From an uncultured Collinsella sp. (GTDB taxonomy: Bacteria > Actinomycetota > Coriobacteriia > Coriobacteriales > Coriobacteriaceae), in the NCBI GenBank assembly GCA_958421035.1, contig CATZKS010000077.1:1-9758 (forward strand): DNA of 9,758 nt, in the 5' to 3' direction. This document shows, one piece after another, positions 6,048-9,758 of the stretch. A program made the translations under genes and the position numbers. Under the pieces are notes generated by a model that worked only from the letters and a program-made list of their open reading frames with translations, did not search any database and was not told the DNA's origin. Numbering within the stretch: position 1 is the stretch's first letter; every line of letters starts with the position of its first letter.

Positions 6048-6848
6048 ATGGCAGCACGTGCGGACAAAGTTTCGCGTGTCGACCATGATGGAGTTACGTT
6101 GGTGGAGGGCGCGACATCCGATGTTCGCTTTGCCTTCACCGAGCGCGCCGGTGGCGTTTCCGAAGATGCGTACTCCTCACTCAACTTGGGCTCGCATGTT
6201 GGCGATGACCCCTTTGCTGTTCAAGAAAATCGTCGTCGTGCGCTCGAGGCTATGGGTGCCGCCGAGTGCGAGCACAACCTGCTCGTTCCCAATCAGGTCC
6301 ATGGTGATCATATCGTTGCGGTGACCTCGAACGGCGCCGATGACCTTGAGGACGTTCGCGAGCAGATTGCCGAGGGCTGTGATGCCATCGTCTGCACGGC
6401 GCATAACGTGCCCGTGCTGCTCTGCTTTGCCGACTGCGTTCCCGTGGTGCTGGTGGCCCCCGGCGGATTTGCCGTGGTGCACTCCGGTTGGAAGGGCACG
6501 ATTGCACGTATTTCCGCCAAGGCGTGCCAGGCGCTTTGCGATGCTGCCGGCTGCGATGCGAGCGACGTTTCCGCCTATATCGGCCCCCATATCTTGGGTG
6601 ACGAATATGAGGTATCCCAGGAACTCATGGATCGCTTTGCCGCCGAGTTCTCGTGCATCGATGCGAGCACCTCTCGCATGCTCAATCTTTCCGCTGCCAT
6701 TTGCGAGGCGCTGGTAGATGTCGGTGTCGACGCGGATAATATCGTGGATACCCAGCTTTCGACTGTGCGTCAGAACGACCGCTTTTATTCCTACCGTAAC
6801 GAGAACGGCACCTGTGGGCGCCATGCTGCGATCGGCGTGATGCTATGA
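6048..6848 (+). CDS. pgeF: PgeF/YfiH (LACC1-type) family protein, peptidoglycan editing factor
   Basis: Member of the YfiH/DUF152 family, once called multicopper polyphenol oxidase. E. coli PgeF keeps wrong amino acids out of the first stem-peptide position, and LACC1/YfiH proteins have purine nucleoside phosphorylase and adenosine deaminase activity. 266 residues, normal length. The metal site is recognisable: His85 in PNQVHGDH, Cys130 in CFADCVPVVL, His145 in VVHSGWKGT. Other family features are FTERAGGVS (30-38), LNLGSHVGDD (45-54), YIGPHI (177-182) and FYSYRNENGTCGRHAA (246-261). Differences: GPHILGDEYEV where many members have GPxIGPxxYEV, and Asp-Thr (234-235) where many have Cys-Thr. 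The stop overlaps the pstS start (ATGA), and a terminator separates it from ftsZ, so it appears to be the first gene of the phosphate operon. Which family activity applies here cannot be told from sequence. Confidence 0.9.
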   Translation: MAARADKVSRVDHDGVTLVEGATSDVRFAFTERAGGVSEDAYSSLNLGSHVGDDPFAVQENRRRALEAMGAAECEHNLLVPNQVHGDHIVAVTSNGADDLEDVREQIAEGCDAIVCTAHNVPVLLCFADCVPVVLVAPGGFAVVHSGWKGTIARISAKACQALCDAAGCDASDVSAYIGPHILGDEYEVSQELMDRFAAEFSCIDASTSRMLNLSAAICEALVDVGVDADNIVDTQLSTVRQNDRFYSYRNENGTCGRHAAIGVML

Positions 6849-7681
6849 GAAAGATCGTATCGGTCCTGAGCGTCGCTGTGCTTACGCTTACGCTGTGCGC
6901 CTGTTCTTCGGGATCTTCCACCTCTTCCATTACCGTCGCTGGCTCCACGACCTGCCTTCCTATCGCCGAGATTGCGGCCGAGGGTTTTAAGGAGGAGACC
7001 GGCATCGACGTGCTCGTTTCCGGTTTGGGTTCTTCCGCTGGCATCGAGGCCGTCAGCGCCGGCACGGCCGATATCGCCAGCTCCTCCCGTGGACTCAATG
7101 CCGACGAACAGGATCTGGGCCTGACTCCCATCGTCATTGCCCACGACGGTATTGCGGTCATCGTGAACGACGACAACCCCGTCGATAACCTCTCGACCGA
7201 GCAGCTCCGCGATATCTACGCCGGCAAGATCACCAACTGGAAAGAAGTCGGTGGCGAGGACCTGAGGATTCAGGTCATCAACCGAGACGAGGCGTCCGGT
7301 ACGCGCGAGGCCTTCCGTACCATCGTGATGGACGGCACGCCGTTCGATCGCCGTTCGGCTGTTCTTTCGGGTACGGGCCAGGTACGCGATGTCGTGTCCC
7401 GCTCGCGTGGCGCTATTGGCTACATCTCGCTGGGTTTTGTCGAGAGTCTCAACGCCAAGACCTCGGTCAAGGCCGTCTCGGTCAATCATGTTGAGGCGTC
7501 CGAGAAGACGGTCGCGAGCGGCGGCTATCCCATCTCGCGCGACCTTTACTTCTTTGTGAAGGGTGCGCCTTCGCAGCAGGCGCAGGATTACATCGACTAC
7601 GTGACGTCCGAAAAGATGGACAAGCAGATTCGCGAGGCGGGCTTTATTCCCGTCACCAACGACGAGAAGGGGAGTGAGTAG
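6845..7681 (+). CDS. pstS: PstS, phosphate-binding lipoprotein of the Pst ABC transporter
   Basis: Extracytoplasmic, lipid-anchored receptor that captures inorganic phosphate and delivers it to PstCA. 278 residues. Signal peptide 1-19 (MRK, then a hydrophobic stretch) with lipobox LCAC, Cys20 being the lipidated residue, and a Ser/Thr/Gly linker. Phosphate-site motifs: ITVAGSTT (29-36), SGLGSSAGIEAV (59-70), ADIASSSRGL (75-84), HDGIAVIVN (100-108), and NRDEASGTREAF (146-157), the strongest family signature. NLSTEQLRDIYAGKITNWKEVGG (115-137) is also characteristic. The start overlaps the pgeF stop by four bases (ATGA) with no clear Shine-Dalgarno of its own, suggesting translation by reinitiation after pgeF. 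pstC begins 1 nt after its stop codon. Confidence 0.96.
   Translation: MRKIVSVLSVAVLTLTLCACSSGSSTSSITVAGSTTCLPIAEIAAEGFKEETGIDVLVSGLGSSAGIEAVSAGTADIASSSRGLNADEQDLGLTPIVIAHDGIAVIVNDDNPVDNLSTEQLRDIYAGKITNWKEVGGEDLRIQVINRDEASGTREAFRTIVMDGTPFDRRSAVLSGTGQVRDVVSRSRGAIGYISLGFVESLNAKTSVKAVSVNHVEASEKTVASGGYPISRDLYFFVKGAPSQQAQDYIDYVTSEKMDKQIREAGFIPVTNDEKGSE
7667..7674 (+). promoter_or_regulatory. pstC ribosome binding site
   Basis: AAGGGGAG, within the last codons of pstS, lies 8 nt before ATG 7683. It favours that start over the in-frame GTG at 7674, which is part of the site itself. Confidence 0.75.
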
Positions 7682-7682
7682 C

Positions 7683-8609
7683 ATGGAAGCACAGGAAAAC
7701 TCCCAGACTGAGCAGAATGCTCAGGCACCCAAGAAGCGCGAGCTGGCGCTCGTATCGCGCAGTACCTATATCAAGGAGAAGGCGCTGCAGTGGATCTTCT
7801 TTGCCTGCGCGTTTTTGGCGGTCGTTACCGTCATCCTGATTTTTGTCTTTACCACGTACTCGGCGCTGCCCGTCTTTACCGACATCGGTCTGGCGGACTT
7901 CTTTAGCTTTACGTGGGCGCCCTCTGAGGGCCACTACGGCATCATGTCGCTGCTTGCCGGCTCAGGTCTGGTGACCGTCGGTGCGCTCGCCATGGGCGTG
8001 CCGCTAGGTGTGGGCACGGCCGTGTACCTGGTCGAGATCGCCGGCAAGCGCGTGCGCAAGCTCATCAGCCCCGCCGTTGACCTGCTGGCGGGCATACCCT
8101 CCATCATCTACGGCTTCTTTGGCATGATCATCATCCGCCCGTTTATCGCACAACTGACCGGCGGCCTTGGTTTTGGTGCGCTGACGGCGTGGTTTGTGCT
8201 CGCCATCATGATCGTCCCTACCATCACCACGCTCACCATCGATGCTCTCAATTCCATTCCCATGGGCATTCGCGAGGCATCGTATGCCATGGGCGCCACA
8301 AAGTGGCAGACCATCTATAAGGTCGTGCTACCTGCCGCGAAGCTGGGTATCGTTGATGCCATCGTGCTGGGTATGGGCCGTGCCATCGGCGAGACCATGG
8401 CCGTGCTCATGGTCGTAGGTAACGCCCCGGTTATTCCCGACAGCATTGCGAGCCCCATCTCGACGCTCACGAGCCAGATTGCGCTCGACATGAGCTATTC
8501 CTCGGGTCTGCACCGCTCGGCGCTGTTCGGCATGGGTGTGGTCCTGTTTATCATCTCCGCCACGCTGGTGGGTATCGTCCGTCTGATTTCCAAGAAGAAG
8601 AGGGGGTAG
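7683..8609 (+). CDS. pstC: PstC, phosphate ABC transporter permease
   Basis: One of two membrane subunits that form the phosphate channel with PstA. 308 residues from ATG 7683. After a polar Gln/Lys-rich cytoplasmic N-terminus (1-33) there are hydrophobic segments at about 36-58, 88-117, 130-155, 164-188, 221-247 and 282-303, giving the usual six helices. The loop that docks on the ATPase is EASYAMGATKWQTIYKVVLPAA (198-219), a clear EAA motif, followed by GMGRAIGETMAV (230-241), conserved in Pst permeases. DLLAGIPSIIYGFFG (133-147) is also typical of PstC. The stop at 8607-8609 is 3 nt before pstA, so the genes are tightly coupled. Confidence 0.96.
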   Translation: MEAQENSQTEQNAQAPKKRELALVSRSTYIKEKALQWIFFACAFLAVVTVILIFVFTTYSALPVFTDIGLADFFSFTWAPSEGHYGIMSLLAGSGLVTVGALAMGVPLGVGTAVYLVEIAGKRVRKLISPAVDLLAGIPSIIYGFFGMIIIRPFIAQLTGGLGFGALTAWFVLAIMIVPTITTLTIDALNSIPMGIREASYAMGATKWQTIYKVVLPAAKLGIVDAIVLGMGRAIGETMAVLMVVGNAPVIPDSIASPISTLTSQIALDMSYSSGLHRSALFGMGVVLFIISATLVGIVRLISKKKRG

Positions 8610-8612
8610 GCT

Positions 8613-9518
8613 ATGTCCGATTCCGTTGACACGACGGTCGATACGACCTCGTCGCGCGAGCGCATCAAGCGTGCCCTTTCCCACGGCAAGAAGGGCCGCA
8701 TCAACAAGGACCTGTCCAACAAGATCATGCTTGGCGTGTTTCGTGCCGCTGCCTACATCACCACGCTGGTGCTGGTCGCTATCATCGCCTACGTGGTCAT
8801 CAACGGCCTGCCACACATCTCGCTCGACTTTATCTTCGGTTGGCCCCAGGGCGTCAACGCCGAGGGCGGAATTTGGCCCACGATCGTCTCGACCGTCTAC
8901 GTGACGGCGCTCGCCATGCTTATCTGCACGCCGATCGCTGTGCTGGCAGCCGTCTATCTGGCCGAGTACGCCAAGCAGGGCAAGGTCGTCGAGCTCATTC
9001 GCTACGCTGCTGACGCTTTGGCCTCGGTGCCCTCCATCGTTATGGGCCTGTTTGGCTACGCCTTGTTTGTCGAGGCTATGGGCCTGGGCCTTTCGATGGT
9101 CTCGGCCGCTCTGGCGCTCGCGCTCTTGATGCTTCCCATCGTCATGCGCACCACCGAAGAAGCCATTCGCGCCGTTCCGCGCTATATCCGTTGGGGCGCG
9201 TACGGCTTGGGCGCTACCAAGTGGCAGGTCGTCTCCAAGATCGTGCTTCCTTCGGCCTTTGGCCGCATTGCCACGGGCATCGTCCTTGCCATCGGCCGTG
9301 CCATCGGCGAGACCGCCGTGGTGCTCTACACCATGGGCCAGGCCATCAATCTACCTATTTCGCCGCTCGATTCCGGTCGTCCCATGACCGTTCACCTGTA
9401 CCTGCTTGCCAACGACGGCATCAACATGAACGCAGCCTACGGCACTGCGCTCTTGCTGATGGTGATCATTTTGGCCTTCATCCTGTTTGCGCGCTTCCTG
9501 TCGCGTAAGCGTCGCTAG
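8613..9518 (+). CDS. pstA: PstA, phosphate ABC transporter permease
   Basis: Second membrane subunit of the Pst channel. 301 residues. A charged cytoplasmic N-terminus (1-38) precedes hydrophobic segments at about 40-64, 90-118, 137-157, 159-178, 217-244 and 276-296. Family features: GGIWPTIVSTVYVT (85-98), DALASVPSIVMGLFGY (134-149), the EAA-type ATPase loop with YGLGATKWQVVSKIVLPSA (197-215), and GRAIGETAVVLYTMG (228-242). Basic residues RKRR end the protein. It resembles PstC around the EAA loop, as usual for this pair, but is distinguished by the GIWPTI segment and by its place before pstB. The start ATG 8613 has AGGGGG at 8601-8606, overlapping the end of pstC. Confidence 0.96.
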   Translation: MSDSVDTTVDTTSSRERIKRALSHGKKGRINKDLSNKIMLGVFRAAAYITTLVLVAIIAYVVINGLPHISLDFIFGWPQGVNAEGGIWPTIVSTVYVTALAMLICTPIAVLAAVYLAEYAKQGKVVELIRYAADALASVPSIVMGLFGYALFVEAMGLGLSMVSAALALALLMLPIVMRTTEEAIRAVPRYIRWGAYGLGATKWQVVSKIVLPSAFGRIATGIVLAIGRAIGETAVVLYTMGQAINLPISPLDSGRPMTVHLYLLANDGINMNAAYGTALLLMVIILAFILFARFLSRKRR

Positions 9519-9520
9519 TT

Positions 9521-9526
9521 AAGGAG
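9521..9526 (+). promoter_or_regulatory. pstB ribosome binding site
   Basis: AAGGAG begins 3 nt after the pstA stop and lies 4 nt before ATG 9531, fixing the start of a gene that the window cuts. Confidence 0.75.
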
Positions 9527-9530
9527 TCCC

Positions 9531-9758
9531 ATGTCCGTTTATCAGTCCGCTCCCGCGTTGGAGCAAGCGGCCATTACGGCCAAGGATTTCAACTTTTGGT
9601 ACGGTGACTTTCATGCGCTGACGGGGCTTGACCTCAACATCGCCAAAAACGCCATCACCTCCTTCATTGGCCCTTCGGGCTGCGGCAAGTCGACGTTTTT
9701 GCGCTGCATCAACCGCATGAATGACCTGATCGAGGGTACGCGCGTCGCGGGCACCATG
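9531..9758 (+). CDS. pstB: PstB, phosphate ABC transporter ATPase (3' end missing)
   Basis: ATPase that powers phosphate import by PstCA. Only the first 76 codons are in the window; the usual length is about 250 residues. Visible: the A-loop region AKDFNFWYGDFHALTGLDLNI (17-37) with the aromatic residues that stack on adenine, the Walker A motif GPSGCGKST (47-55), and FLRCINRMNDLIEG (56-69), which is specific to PstB rather than to other ABC ATPases. The frame stays open to the last base. It lies 12 nt after pstA, completing pstSCAB order; phoU would commonly follow but cannot be seen here. Confidence 0.95.
   Translation, partial: MSVYQSAPALEQAAITAKDFNFWYGDFHALTGLDLNIAKNAITSFIGPSGCGKSTFLRCINRMNDLIEGTRVAGTM

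Noticed and set aside
6791..7684. 297-codon open frame antisense to pstS
   Set aside because: It runs wholly opposite pstS, which has a lipobox and PstS signatures; no start signal or recognisable domain.

Overview
The window holds ten protein genes, all on the + strand, in two consecutive blocks. High GC, densely packed genes, strong Shine-Dalgarno sequences, and a division cluster running murG-murC-murB-ftsQ-ftsZ with no ftsA point to an actinobacterium. The extra pgeF and pst neighbourhood and the protein sequences look most like Coriobacteriia, probably Collinsella or a close relative. That placement is recognition from memory, not a search result.

Block 1 (1-5896) is the end of the division and cell wall (dcw) cluster: the 3' part of murG, then murC, murB, ftsQ and ftsZ. 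MurC and MurB are cytoplasmic steps of UDP-MurNAc-peptide synthesis. MurG makes lipid II at the membrane. FtsQ is the membrane divisome scaffold and FtsZ the cytoskeletal ring. murC/murB are 5 nt apart and murB/ftsQ overlap by 44 nt, so they should be co-transcribed. ftsZ is preceded by a 199-nt AT-richer leader with candidate promoter elements and two inverted repeats, and is followed by a strong intrinsic terminator (5864-5892).

Block 2 (5897-9758) is a phosphate-starvation-type unit: pgeF (YfiH/LACC1 family), pstS, pstC, pstA and the start of pstB, cut by the window edge. It opens with an 11-bp-period direct repeat (CTTTACG, 4 nt, CTTTACG, then a degenerate third unit) that matches the spacing of a PhoB/PhoP Pho box, with a possible -10 nine nt after the third unit. 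pgeF and pstS share an ATGA stop/start overlap, so pgeF appears to belong to the phosphate operon rather than to the division cluster. PstS captures phosphate outside the membrane, PstC and PstA form the channel, and PstB powers it.

No RNA genes, mobile elements, CRISPR arrays or gene-free stretches longer than 300 nt were seen. The most interesting points are the Pho-box-like array driving a pgeF-pst unit, the structured ftsZ leader, unusual residues in the FtsZ nucleotide loop, and a 138-residue acid-free basic extension on FtsQ. I did not find a clearly new system; most of the window is conserved core machinery.
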